Positions 8,402 to 18,280 of a stretch of 64,000 bases of DNA are shown piece after piece (positions within the stretch are counted from its first letter, which is position 1; the number at the start of each line of letters is the position of its first letter). The stretch is from Solidesulfovibrio carbinoliphilus subsp. oakridgensis (GTDB lineage: Bacteria; Desulfobacterota; Desulfovibrionia; Desulfovibrionales; Desulfovibrionaceae). The stretch lies in NCBI RefSeq assembly GCF_000177215.2, contig NZ_CM001368.1, forward strand, positions 2,555,001-2,619,000. Direction: 5' to 3'. The notes beneath the pieces were generated by a model. The model saw nothing but the letters and a program-made list of their open reading frames with translations, was not told where the DNA came from and searched no databases. The translations under genes and the position numbers were made by a program.

Positions 8402-8965
8402 TCAGCCGGCCAGTTCGGCCAGTTCGGCCAGCACCTGCCCGGTCGAGGCAAAGGCCGCCCCGGCCAGGCGCATGGCCTCCATGGCCCGTTCGCCGTCCCC
8501 GTCCTCCAGCTCCGCGGCGGCGACGGCGTCCACGACCACCACCACGGCGAACCCGTGGGCCAGGGCCCCGAGGACCGCCTCCTGGACGCAGTACTCCGTG
8601 GCCACGCCGACGACGTACAGGGTGTGGGCCCCGAGGCAACGGAGCAGATCCGCAGCCAGGGGTTCGGAAAAAAGGGACAGGGCGTCCTTGTGAAAGACGA
8701 TGTCCCCGGGCCCGGCGGCCAGGGCGTCCACGATGCGGGCCCCGGCCGTGCCGGCCACGCAGTGGGGCGGCCAGGTGCGAAATTCCGCCGAATCCTCGGG
8801 GTGGGCGTCGTTGTCGTAAAGGACCGGCACGCCCGCCGCCCGGCAGGCGGCCCGCAGCCGGGCCACGGGTTCGACGACCCGGCTGCCGCCGGCGAAATAG
8901 AGCCTGCCGCCGGGGATTAGGAAGTCATTTAACATGTCCACGATGATGAGCGCCTTGTCGGCCAT
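8402..8965 (-). CDS. isochorismatase-family cysteine hydrolase (nicotinamidase-like)
   Basis: A 187-residue protein of the cysteine hydrolase superfamily. It has the catalytic Asp in LIIVDMLNDF near residue 10, the Lys in FHKDALS near 92 and the Cys in VATEYCVQEAV near 126. The order and length fit nicotinamidase (nicotinamide to nicotinate) or a related amidase. A metal-binding Asp/His set is suggested by YDNDAHPEDS. The exact substrate cannot be settled from sequence alone, so no gene symbol is given. Confidence 0.85.
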   Translation of the reverse strand: MADKALIIVDMLNDFLIPGGRLYFAGGSRVVEPVARLRAACRAAGVPVLYDNDAHPEDSAEFRTWPPHCVAGTAGARIVDALAAGPGDIVFHKDALSLFSEPLAADLLRCLGAHTLYVVGVATEYCVQEAVLGALAHGFAVVVVVDAVAAAELEDGDGERAMEAMRLAGAAFASTGQVLAELAELAG

Positions 8966-9054
8966 ACGCCTTCTCCTGCGAAGGCCGGCCCGCCCGTGTC
9001 AGGGAAAGGGAGGAATGGGGCGGCCGGCTGTCTCCGGCGGCGGCCCGGACGGCC

Positions 9055-10095
9055 TCAGTCCGCAGGGGCGGACGGGCCGGCGGGAAGGGCCGCCGGAGCG
9101 AGAATGGCCCGACGCAACAGTCCGGCCATTTCCGCATTAAGCCCTACATTGGCGTGGGTGTCCACGCTGTTGACGACCAGATCCGCAGATTTCCGGCCGG
9201 CGAGCACCGGGGTCAGGTCCACGGCCTCCACCCCCCGGCCCTTGCAATAAGCGGCCACCCGGGCGGTCATGGGAGCGCTCCCGGCCACGTCGGCCAGGCT
9301 CGGAATGAGAAGCGCGATCAGCCGGATATGCCGGTCCCGGCACCAATCCACGATGGCATCGAGCTCGGCCGCGTGGGCCGCCCAGACGACCGGGTCGGCG
9401 TAGGCCGCGCGCAGGCGGTCCCAGAACCCGCGCGAGGCGTCCTCCACGTTGCCGACACGGGCCAGCCGCCAATAGGCGAAATTGGCCAGGGCGAAGTGGT
9501 CGACCAGGTATTTCGCGGCCGCGCTCTGGGGAAACCGGACGGTAAAAGGCAGCGGGAAATGGCTTTTTTCGGCGGCGCGGTAGATGTCGTTGACGAAATA
9601 GGCCAGCACCACCACGTTCGGCGTCACGGGATAGGCGCGCAGGGCCTGGTCCTCGTCCACGGTGTCCCAGCCTATCTTCGAGGCGTGGGCCACCCGCCAG
9701 CCCGGGCCGAGCTCCCGGCCGAGGACGTCGCCGAAGCGGTCCTCGGGCCGGTCGATGCCGTGGCCGGCGGCAAAGGAATCCCCGACCACCAGCACGAGCT
9801 TCTCCGACCCGGCCTTCGGGCGCGGCTCCACGTCCCGGTAGCCGAGGCTGTTGACCGGATGCCAGTGGCGGTCGAACCAGTTGCGGCTCGACATGGTGAT
9901 GTTGAACCCGTCGGACTGGGCGAAAAAAAGGGCCATGCCGAGTTCGAGGACAAGGAGGACGGCCAGGACGGCATCGACCGCGACCAGGGCGGCCATGCCG
10001 CCGGTCCGGGCCCGGCCGCGCAGCCGGGAGAGGCCCCACATGGCCAGCCCGTTGGCCAGGGCCAGGGCCAGCACGACAAGGAGCAGGTGGCCCAT
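9055..10095 (-). CDS. membrane-anchored SGNH/GDSL hydrolase
   Basis: A 346-residue protein. Two hydrophobic helices (about residues 3-20 and 33-60) precede an SGNH hydrolase domain with block I VVGDSFAAGHG, an N-containing FVNDIY block and a C-terminal DTHANVGLN region holding the catalytic Asp-His. Such proteins modify acyl or acetyl groups on envelope polymers. It starts only 4 bp after plsY ends, so it is in that operon; no good ribosome binding site is visible, which suggests coupling. Confidence 0.78.
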   Translation of the reverse strand: MGHLLLVVLALALANGLAMWGLSRLRGRARTGGMAALVAVDAVLAVLLVLELGMALFFAQSDGFNITMSSRNWFDRHWHPVNSLGYRDVEPRPKAGSEKLVLVVGDSFAAGHGIDRPEDRFGDVLGRELGPGWRVAHASKIGWDTVDEDQALRAYPVTPNVVVLAYFVNDIYRAAEKSHFPLPFTVRFPQSAAAKYLVDHFALANFAYWRLARVGNVEDASRGFWDRLRAAYADPVVWAAHAAELDAIVDWCRDRHIRLIALLIPSLADVAGSAPMTARVAAYCKGRGVEAVDLTPVLAGRKSADLVVNSVDTHANVGLNAEMAGLLRRAILAPAALPAGPSAPAD

Positions 10096-10099
10096 GGGC

Positions 10100-10702
10100 T
10101 TACGAACCGGCCGGGCCGCAGCCCTTGCGCCAGGACTTCTCCTCGCCGGCCCGCAGGCGGGCGATATTATCCCGGTGCTTCCAGACGATCAGCCCGGCCA
10201 CGACCACGGCGGCCGGAACCAGGGCCACCGGACCGAGAAAAAGGACCAACACCGGCAGGGCCAGGGCCAGGACCAGCGATCCGGCCGAGACGTAGCCCGT
10301 AGCCTTGATGACCGCCACGCAGGCCGCGACCGCGAGCAAGGCCGTAAGCGGGGCCGCGCCCAGAAAGACGCCGATGGAGGTGGCCACGCCCTTCCCCCCC
10401 TTGCCGTAGAGGAAGACGGAATACATGTGGCCGGCCACGGCGGCGACGATCACCAGGGACAAAAAGAGCCAGGAGCCGGACATGGCCCGGGCCGCCAGGA
10501 CGGGCAAAAGCCCCTTGGCCAGATCGAGGGCCAGGGTCAAGATCCCGTACCGCGAGCCGCAAAGCCGGGTCACGTTGGTCGCGCCGGTATTGCGGCTGCC
10601 GGCCAGCCTCGGGTCGATGCCGCAACCGGCCAGGGCCACGGCCAGGCCGAAGGGAAACGCGCCCACCAGATACGTCAGTCCGATAAAGAAAATATACGCC
10701 AT
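10100..10702 (-). CDS. plsY: acyl-phosphate:glycerol-3-phosphate acyltransferase
   Basis: A 200-residue integral membrane enzyme that makes lysophosphatidate from acyl phosphate and glycerol 3-phosphate, the first membrane step of phospholipid synthesis. It shows all three PlsY signatures: GSRNTGATNV near residue 36, GHMYSVFLYGKGGKGVAT near 98, and KHRDNIARL near the end, with five or so membrane helices. The start MAYIFFIGLTYLVG is chosen because upstream in-frame codons fall in an intergenic repeat. It is followed closely by an SGNH hydrolase gene. Confidence 0.95.
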   Translation of the reverse strand: MAYIFFIGLTYLVGAFPFGLAVALAGCGIDPRLAGSRNTGATNVTRLCGSRYGILTLALDLAKGLLPVLAARAMSGSWLFLSLVIVAAVAGHMYSVFLYGKGGKGVATSIGVFLGAAPLTALLAVAACVAVIKATGYVSAGSLVLALALPVLVLFLGPVALVPAAVVVAGLIVWKHRDNIARLRAGEEKSWRKGCGPAGS

Positions 10703-10732
10703 ACGCTCATTCGCTCCGTTTGCTTCCCCTGC

Positions 10733-10834
10733 CCCCCTTCCGGGGGTCCGGGGGGAATGATCCCCCCCGGCGGGTCCAGGGCGGCGCCCTGGCAGGGTCC
10801 GGGGCGGCGCCCCGGCCGCCGGAGGCATCTTCCT
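10733..10834. repeat. modular palindromic intergenic repeat, copy 3
   Basis: A G-run/ATGAT/C-run palindrome, then palindromes around CCAGGGCGGCGCCCTGG and CCGGGGCGGCGCCCCGG, ending in GCCGCCGGAGGCAT. It has the same module order as copy 2 plus the terminal GGAGGCAT module, and lies between plsY and the RNB gene. Confidence 0.85.
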
Positions 10835-10840
10835 TTTCCC

Positions 10841-12961
10841 TTATGCGGCGCCGCCTTCCATGAAGAGGGCCTCGGTGCCTTCGGGCAGCCTGGCCGGGAT
10901 CTCCTCCGCGCCAAAGACGCGCAGTTCGTTGGTCAGCGGGTCGATCCGGCCCAGACGTAGCGCATACCGCTGGCCGATGTAAATCGTGTCGCCGAGCGTG
11001 TCGCGGGTGGCCCGGACGTAGATCTGCATGTCCGGCAGGGCCAGGGACACGAACCCGCCGCCGCCAAGGTCCACCACGATGCCCTCGAAGGTCCGCTCGC
11101 GGCAGGTGCGCTGCAAAAAGAGGAGCTTCCAGTAGCGCGGCCGAAAGCGCTGCACCCGGCCCACGGCCTCGATGCGGGAGGTGAGGGCCGGCAGGCGGGC
11201 CTCCAGTTCGCCCCGGGTCCAGCGGGGAGCGCCGGTGCGGAGCAGGCTTTCGAGCTGGGCCAGGTTCATGAGGTCGGCGTAGCGGCGAAGGGGCGAGGTG
11301 ACCGGGGCGTAGGCCGGCGCGGCCAGGGTGGCGTGGGGCCGGGGATCGGGCTCGGTCAGGGTCGGCGGCAGCTCGCGCACCACCCGCTGGATGGACGGCG
11401 GATTGTCGTGGATGCCCCGGACCTCGGGCGGCAGGGTGGCGTCCTGGGTCCGAAAGAGCATGGCCGCCCCGTGGGACACGGCATACTCGGCCGCGGCGGT
11501 GTTGCCGAGGATCATGAACTCGCTGACCATGAGCTGGGACTTGGGATAGGCCGGGCAAACTCCCATATCCACGGCCGTGTTGTCCGGGTAGCCGGAGAGG
11601 ATGATGTCGGGCTCGGGCCGCTCGATGATGACCGCGCCCCGCTCCAGCCGCTGTTGGCGCAGCCGCACGGCCAGTTCGTAGCCAAGGGCCAGGTGCCCGG
11701 GCACGCCTTCCCCGGCCAGGGCGGCCTCGACGGCGGCGTAGGTGGTGTTCTCGGCCAGGCGGACAAAGGTCTTTCGCATGGCGAAGCCGACCACCGCGCC
11801 GTCCGGGGCAAAGTCCCACTCCATGACCAGGGACGGCCGGACCTCGCCGGCGCACAGGCTGTAAAGCCCGGTGCCAAGGGCCTCGGGCAGCATGTGGCTG
11901 ACCCCTTCGGGCAGATAGAGGCTCGAGGCCCGGTGGGCCACGGCCGTATCGAGCGGCCCGCCGAAGTCCCAGTCCAGGGCCGGATCGGCCAGGGCCAGGA
12001 CCAGCCGCACGCCGCCGTCGTCGCGGCGCTCGGCGAAAAAGGCGTCGTCGATGTCGCGGGTGGTGGCCGAGTCGATGCTGACAAAGGGAATGGGCTCGGG
12101 TTCGCGGCAGAGGGCGGCCAGCCCGGCCTTCCTGGCCTCGATCTCGTCGGCGTAGGGTTGCCACCAGTCGTCGCCCGGGGCGTAGTCGGCCGTGTCGAGC
12201 AGATAATTGTAATGCGGCGGGACGATGCCCCACTGGGTGGCCAGGATGTAGGCCTGGAAGGGATGCTCGGGCAGGCCCTTTCGCAACATGGCCCAGAGCG
12301 TGGCGGCCTCGGGGTCGTCGGCGTCGGCCATCAACCGGCGAAGGAGTTCGGCCAGCCGGTCGGCGGCGGCGGGATCGAGTTTGGCGGCCAGCCCGGCCGC
12401 CTTCTTGCGGTCCCCGGAGGCCCAGCCGGTCCACAGCTCCTTGAAAAAGGCCTGCCCGGCCACCACCACCTTTTCCCGCTCCTCGGCCAGGGCCGCCTCG
12501 GCCAGGCGCCGCTCCACCGTCTCGGCGGAATAGACCTCGAACTTCGGCGGGTGGAACTTGAAGTGGGTCTTGCACCCGAGCAGGGCCCGGCCCATGGCGG
12601 CCACGGCGTCGACGTCGGGCGTCTCGCCGACGAGCCCGGCGAACCACTCGGCCGACTCCTCGCGGACCTCACCCTGGGCCAGCTCCCACAACTCCAACGG
12701 CTCGATGGCCTTGGCCGCGGCCTCGCGTTTCGCCTGATGGCCGGAGAGAATCTCCAGGATCTCGCTTCGGTCCCTGGCCCCGTCGTAGCGCGGCCCCATC
12801 CAGGGCAGCACGCGGGAGAGGGCCATCTTCTCCTCGCGCCGGGTCAAAGTGTAGAGCCGCAGCCGACCCGAAGACTCCTCCAGCACCCAGGCCACCTGCG
12901 GCTGGTTGCCCTGCATGAACTCCACCAGACACCCCGGCCCGGCATACCGCTCCAACGACAT
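10841..12961 (-). CDS. RNB-family 3'-5' exoribonuclease (RNase II/R type)
   Basis: A 706-residue protein. The RNB catalytic core occupies the C-terminal two thirds, with FVSIDSATTRDIDDAFF (the metal-binding Asp cluster) near residue 300 and SPLRRYADLMNL near 575. The N-terminal 280 residues are divergent and lack obvious cold-shock domains, unlike E. coli RNase R. It degrades single-stranded RNA processively. It lies between two intergenic repeats. The variant N-terminus suggests a bacterial/cyanobacterial RNase II-like clade, so the symbol is left blank. Confidence 0.87.
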   Translation of the reverse strand: MSLERYAGPGCLVEFMQGNQPQVAWVLEESSGRLRLYTLTRREEKMALSRVLPWMGPRYDGARDRSEILEILSGHQAKREAAAKAIEPLELWELAQGEVREESAEWFAGLVGETPDVDAVAAMGRALLGCKTHFKFHPPKFEVYSAETVERRLAEAALAEEREKVVVAGQAFFKELWTGWASGDRKKAAGLAAKLDPAAADRLAELLRRLMADADDPEAATLWAMLRKGLPEHPFQAYILATQWGIVPPHYNYLLDTADYAPGDDWWQPYADEIEARKAGLAALCREPEPIPFVSIDSATTRDIDDAFFAERRDDGGVRLVLALADPALDWDFGGPLDTAVAHRASSLYLPEGVSHMLPEALGTGLYSLCAGEVRPSLVMEWDFAPDGAVVGFAMRKTFVRLAENTTYAAVEAALAGEGVPGHLALGYELAVRLRQQRLERGAVIIERPEPDIILSGYPDNTAVDMGVCPAYPKSQLMVSEFMILGNTAAAEYAVSHGAAMLFRTQDATLPPEVRGIHDNPPSIQRVVRELPPTLTEPDPRPHATLAAPAYAPVTSPLRRYADLMNLAQLESLLRTGAPRWTRGELEARLPALTSRIEAVGRVQRFRPRYWKLLFLQRTCRERTFEGIVVDLGGGGFVSLALPDMQIYVRATRDTLGDTIYIGQRYALRLGRIDPLTNELRVFGAEEIPARLPEGTEALFMEGGAA

Positions 12962-12988
12962 GAAATATCCTTATGGGAGGGAGTGAGA

Positions 12989-13064
12989 GGAGAACCGGGG
13001 GAGGGAACCCCTTTTTGCAAAAAGGGGTTCCCTCCCCCGGACCCCCACCCTCCCCAAAAACTCT
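12989..13064 (-). repeat. modular palindromic intergenic repeat, copy 4
   Basis: Identical over 76 bp to 2682-2757 and likewise placed 27 bp upstream of a minus-strand start codon. The matching placement in front of two unrelated genes is noteworthy. Confidence 0.88.
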
Positions 13065-13150
13065 TAAAGGGGTTTGTCTATGATAATGGCCACGAGGAGG
13101 GTGGCACACTGCGCGACTGATACTTTGACGACAGGAATAACCAACTTTTT

Positions 13151-13202
13151 CCCGTCGAGGGGGTCCGGGGGGATCATTCCCCCCGGCCGCCGGAGGCATC
13201 TT
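13151..13202 (+). repeat. modular palindromic intergenic repeat, copy 5
   Basis: G-run/ATCATT/C-run palindrome followed by GGCCGCCGGAGGCATC. It sits immediately downstream of the AICAR transformylase stop codon. Confidence 0.82.
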
Positions 13203-13210
13203 CTCTTTAC

Positions 13211-14488
13211 TTAATGTCGAAACGACCGTTGTCCCGTGAAGACCATGGCAACCTGGGGCGTGGCTTCGTTGCAGGCGGCGATGACCTCGGTGTCGCGGAT
13301 GGAGCCGCCGGGCTGGGCGATGGCCGTGACCCCGGCCGCGATGCACAGGTCCACGCCGTCGCGGAAGGGGAAAAAGCCGTCCGAGACCAGAACCGTGCCG
13401 GCGAGGCCGCCGTTGGTGGCGTCGGTGCGGGCCGTGATGTCGGCCAGGGATTTACGGATTTCGGGATCGCCCTTGGCCTTTTGGGCCAGTTCGTAGAGCG
13501 ACAGCTTGTGGGCGGCGAAGGCCAGGCCGTCGGCATACTTGGTCTTGGCCTTGTGGATGGTCAACTCGACCACGCCCACCCGGTCCTGCTCGCCGGTGCC
13601 GATGGCGACGGTTGCTCCGTCCTTGACGAAGATGACCGAGTTGGACGTGACGCCGGCCTCGACGGCCCAGGCGAAAAGGAGGTCTTCGGCTTCCTGGGCG
13701 CTCGGGGCCCGGGCCACCACCGTGGTGCCGGCCTTGTCCGTGGCCTGGGCCGGCAGGAAATCGCCGACAGCGAGGATGCGGTTGCGGAAGGAGAACTGGA
13801 GCACCAGCCCGCCGTCGGCCAGGGACTTGACGTCCAGAAACGGCTGGCCCACCAGCTTGTCGAGCTGGGAGAGGCCGGGCAGGCGGAAAATGCGGAGATT
13901 CTTCTTGGATTTGAGGATCTCCAGGGCCTTTGGCTCATAGTCCGGGGCGGCCACCACTTCGACGTACACGGCGTTTATCTGCTCGGCCGTGGCCACGTCC
14001 AGGGTCCGGTTGACCACCACGGCCCCGCCAAAGGCGGCGATGCGATCGGCCGTGAAGGCGGCCTCGAAGGCCACGGCCAGGCCGGCGTCGGACCAGGCCG
14101 CGCCGCAGGGATTGTTGTGCTTGAGGATGACGGCGGCCGGTTTGGCGGTCAGGTACTGTAATATGTTGACGCCGTTGTCCACGTCGGTGAGATTGGTCTT
14201 TCCCGGATGCTTGCCGCTTTGGAGCAAATGCTCTTCGGTCGCGGCACAGACGAGCCCGTCGCCGGGGCCGCGAAAAGTGACGCCGCCGAGCGTGAGGCGA
14301 CCGTCGACCGGGGCGTAGAGAGCGGCCGGCTGGTCCGGGTTTTCGCCGTAGCGCAGGCCCTTTTCCTCGCCGTCGATGGTCCAGGTCCGCTTGGCGAAGG
14401 TGAGTTCGGCGTCTCCGAGCCTGATGGCGAGTTCGGCCGGGAAGGGATCCTCCACCATGGTGGTGTACATTTTTTTCAGGTCGCTCAT
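13211..14488 (-). CDS. stand-alone AICAR transformylase (PurH C-terminal type)
   Basis: A 425-residue protein covering only the AICAR formyltransferase half of PurH: LRYGENPDQPAALY near residue 46, KHNNPCGAA near 122, and the C-terminal SDGFFPFRDGVDL and QPGGSIRDTEV blocks. The N-terminal MGS-like IMP cyclohydrolase domain (about 190 residues in bifunctional PurH) is absent. It should make FAICAR from AICAR and 10-formyl-THF in purine synthesis. The start MSDLKKMYTT is preferred over a non-conserved upstream extension. It is divergent from an operon containing purA. Confidence 0.88.
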   Translation of the reverse strand: MSDLKKMYTTMVEDPFPAELAIRLGDAELTFAKRTWTIDGEEKGLRYGENPDQPAALYAPVDGRLTLGGVTFRGPGDGLVCAATEEHLLQSGKHPGKTNLTDVDNGVNILQYLTAKPAAVILKHNNPCGAAWSDAGLAVAFEAAFTADRIAAFGGAVVVNRTLDVATAEQINAVYVEVVAAPDYEPKALEILKSKKNLRIFRLPGLSQLDKLVGQPFLDVKSLADGGLVLQFSFRNRILAVGDFLPAQATDKAGTTVVARAPSAQEAEDLLFAWAVEAGVTSNSVIFVKDGATVAIGTGEQDRVGVVELTIHKAKTKYADGLAFAAHKLSLYELAQKAKGDPEIRKSLADITARTDATNGGLAGTVLVSDGFFPFRDGVDLCIAAGVTAIAQPGGSIRDTEVIAACNEATPQVAMVFTGQRSFRH

Positions 14489-14523
14489 GGCTGCGCCGCT
14501 CCTTGCGTTGTCGTGCGTGGGGA

Positions 14524-14552
14524 TGCCTAGCACAGCCGGCGAGGCTCGGCAA
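14524..14552 (-). promoter_or_regulatory. candidate promoter of AICAR transformylase gene
   Basis: TTGCCG, 17 bp, TAGGCA on the minus strand, 36 bp upstream of the start codon. Only a pattern match. Confidence 0.4.
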
Positions 14553-14559
14553 TTTGCAT

Positions 14560-14588
14560 TTGGAAGGCCCGGGCAATTCTGCTAGGAA
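14560..14588 (+). promoter_or_regulatory. candidate promoter of purA operon
   Basis: TTGGAA, 17 bp, TAGGAA on the plus strand, back-to-back with the divergent promoter and about 50 bp before the GTG start at 14636. Confidence 0.35.
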
Positions 14589-14635
14589 GGCCTGTCCGCG
14601 CCCTGCGCGGCCGTATTTCGGGGAAGGGAGCGCTC

Positions 14636-16337
<1,702 letters not shown>

Positions 16338-16349
16338 TTGTAAATAAAG

Positions 16350-16410
16350 AAAAGATGCCTCCGGCGGCCGGGAGGGGGTCACCCCCTCCCGGACCCACCC
16401 GAACGGGGTG
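16350..16410 (+). repeat. modular palindromic intergenic repeat, copy 6
   Basis: GATGCCTCCGGCGGCCGG followed by a GGAGGGGGTCACCCCCTCC palindrome and GGACCCACCCG. Almost the same as 25698-25743. It lies just after purA. Confidence 0.85.
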
Positions 16411-16518
16411 GACGGAAGGAAGCGACGGCGTAGGCGGCCGGCCCGTGTGAAGTTCTTTCTTAAGAGTTTTGTCCGTAAAATTCCTTCAAACTCGCCCCGT
16501 CCCCGGGGCGACGGGCCT

Positions 16519-16589
16519 GTGTGGCCGGAATTGGCCGGCCGTGCTGGCTGGCTTTGCAGCCAGTGTCGGCCGGCCAATTCCGGCCACAC
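16519..16589. repeat. 71-bp perfect inverted repeat (cruciform/hairpin)
   Basis: Two 22-bp arms (16519-16540 and 16568-16589) are perfectly complementary; inside them CTGGCT pairs with AGCCAG around GGCTTTGC, giving a nested stem. There is no T-run on either side. It differs from the G/C-run repeat family and is not inside a gene. Confidence 0.85.
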
Positions 16590-16640
16590 CGACGCACTCC
16601 CGCCCTTGCCCGCCCCGCCACCCGCTTACCCCTCCCCCGC

Positions 16641-16690
16641 CCAGGGGGTCCGGGGGGGATGATCCCCCCCGGCCGCCGGAGGCATCTTCC
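16641..16690 (+). repeat. modular palindromic intergenic repeat, copy 7
   Basis: G-run/GATGAT/C-run palindrome and the GGCCGCCGGAGGCATC end module, 47 bp before the holB start codon. Confidence 0.82.
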
Positions 16691-16737
16691 CTCTCCCGCA
16701 CCCCTCCCCTTCCCCGCCCCCACTACGGAGCAACACC

Positions 16738-17628
16738 ATGACACCCCCCACCACCTTTTCCCATCACCACCTCTCCACCGCCGCCGCAGCCTTCGCCATC
16801 CCGGAGCGCCAGACGCACGTCCTGGCCGGGCTCCACGGCCTGACGCGGGCCATGCCGCAGGCGCTGATCCTGGAGGGCGGCCAGGCGTCGGAGCGGGCGG
16901 CGGTGGCGGTGTGGCTGGCGGCGCGGCTCAATTGCCGGGAGGACGGGTCGCCGTGCGGCCGGTGCCCGACCTGCCGGCAGGTGCTGGACAAGGTGTTTCT
17001 GGACCTCCAGTATTTTGACGGCGGCGTGGAAACGATCAAGGTGGACACCATGCGCGAGGTGCGCCGGCTGGTCGGGGAGCCGCCGCGCGGCCCGGGCCGG
17101 CGGGTGATCATCCTGGCCGAGGCCCAGGGCTTGACCGACGAGGCGGCCAACGCGCTGCTCAAAGCCATGGAGGAACCGCGCCCGGGCAACGTGTTCGTGC
17201 TGCTCGCGCCGCAACGGGAGCGTCTTTTCCCGACCCTGGTGTCGCGGTCGTTCGTGCTGACCCTGGCCTGGCCGGACACGGCCGTGCCGGCCCCGAGCGG
17301 CGGCGAGGACGATCCCTGGCCGCTGCTCGACGCGTTGCACCAGTTCTGGCGCACGGGCCGGGGCTGGTTTTCGGCGGCCAAGGGCCGGCCGACCAAGCTT
17401 TGCGCCGAGCGGGCCCTGACCGAGCTGTCCCGGGGACTGGCCGGCTATCTGGCCGGGCGCAACGATTCGGATCTGGCCGTCCTGCTCGGCCCGTGCCGCG
17501 ACCCGGACATCCCCCGCCGCTTCGACCTGCTGTTGTCCGAGTGCCAGGAAGCACTCATCGTGACCGTCAACCCGGCCCTGGTCCTCGACCGCCTGGCCAC
17601 CCGCGCCTATCTGTGGTTCCGGGGGTAA
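16738..17628 (+). CDS. holB: DNA polymerase III delta' subunit
   Basis: A 296-residue clamp-loader subunit. The AAA+ fold shows the zinc-binding CREDGSPCGRCPTCRQV region near residue 66, the KVDTMREVRRLV helix, VIILAEAQGLTDEAANALLKAMEEP (Walker B-like region without a full ATPase set) and the sensor-1 LVSRSFVL. The Walker A region lacks the catalytic Lys, as is normal for delta'. It loads the beta clamp with DnaX and HolA. It stands alone between repeat-filled gaps. Confidence 0.88.
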   Translation: MTPPTTFSHHHLSTAAAAFAIPERQTHVLAGLHGLTRAMPQALILEGGQASERAAVAVWLAARLNCREDGSPCGRCPTCRQVLDKVFLDLQYFDGGVETIKVDTMREVRRLVGEPPRGPGRRVIILAEAQGLTDEAANALLKAMEEPRPGNVFVLLAPQRERLFPTLVSRSFVLTLAWPDTAVPAPSGGEDDPWPLLDALHQFWRTGRGWFSAAKGRPTKLCAERALTELSRGLAGYLAGRNDSDLAVLLGPCRDPDIPRRFDLLLSECQEALIVTVNPALVLDRLATRAYLWFRG

Positions 17629-17657
17629 CGTGAATAGGTGACGGGGTAGACGGAAGA

Positions 17658-17707
17658 ATGCCTCCGGCGGCCGGGGGGGACACCCCCCCGGACCCCCTGA
17701 AAGGGGG
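17658..17707 (+). repeat. modular palindromic intergenic repeat, copy 8
   Basis: ATGCCTCCGGCGGCCGG then a G-run/ACA/C-run palindrome and GGACCCCC. It is the inverted arrangement of copy 9, so the two bracket the gap between holB and the ech operon. Confidence 0.82.
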
Positions 17708-17739
17708 AAAAAAACTCCCGCGCACCTGGCGAAGCCGGC

Positions 17740-17812
17740 CAAAAGTTTTTGGGAAGGGGTCCGGGGGAACCCTTTTTCCAAAAAGGGTTCCCCCGGCCGC
17801 CGGAGGCATCCC
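17740..17812 (+). repeat. modular palindromic intergenic repeat, copy 9
   Basis: AAAAGTTTTTGGG, GGGGTCCGGGGG, a palindrome around CCCTTTTTCCAAAAAGGG and the terminal GGCCGCCGGAGGCATCC. It shows the full module order of which copies 1 and 4 are the shortened reverse complement. Confidence 0.85.
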
Positions 17813-17824
17813 CCCTCCTGCCGC

Positions 17825-17864
17825 AAAAAAACGCCCGCCACCGGTGATCCGGCGGCGGGCGTTC
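17825..17864 (-). terminator. Rho-independent terminator of the ech operon
   Basis: On the minus strand a long stem (AACGCCCGCC pairing with GGCGGGCGTT, extended by CCGG/CCGG around a four-base loop) is followed directly by seven T. It lies 28 bp after the last ech gene. Confidence 0.85.
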
Positions 17865-17891
17865 TGATTGCTGGTCAGGAACAGGAGGCGG

Positions 17892-18263
17892 CTATTCGGC
17901 CGGGGCTTCCTCGGCCTTTTTCTTTTTCTTGGGCACGCCCTGGAGGAAGATCGTCTGCTGCTCGGTGGCAACGGGACGATGCTCCTTGGTCATGGACAAG
18001 CAGCTGGTGGGGCACACGTCCACGCACACGCCGCAGTACACGCAGGACATGGCTTCGCAGGTCCAGGTGCCGGCCTTATTGTCCACGCTGATGCACTGGG
18101 ACGGGCACTTGATCTGGCAGGTCCGGCAGAAGATGCACTCGTCGATGTTGTTGACGAGCGTGCCGCGAAACCCTTCGAAGTGGCCCCGGACGGCAAAGGG
18201 ATAGAGCCGCGTGGAGCTTTTGCTAAAAAGGTTCGTGACGACGTTTTTGGTCATGTTGAACAT
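17892..18263 (-). CDS. echF: Ech hydrogenase iron-sulfur subunit EchF
   Basis: A 123-residue NuoI-like ferredoxin subunit. It holds two [4Fe-4S] motifs, CIFCRTCQIKCP near residue 43 and CVYCGVCVDVCP near 74, that pass electrons from ferredoxin toward EchC. The C-terminus is a Lys/Glu-rich tail (KKKKKAEEAPAE). GGAGCG lies before the ATG. It is the last gene of the operon and is followed by a strong terminator. Confidence 0.93.
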   Translation of the reverse strand: MFNMTKNVVTNLFSKSSTRLYPFAVRGHFEGFRGTLVNNIDECIFCRTCQIKCPSQCISVDNKAGTWTCEAMSCVYCGVCVDVCPTSCLSMTKEHRPVATEQQTIFLQGVPKKKKKAEEAPAE

Positions 18264-18280
18264 GGAAACGCGCTCCTTTT

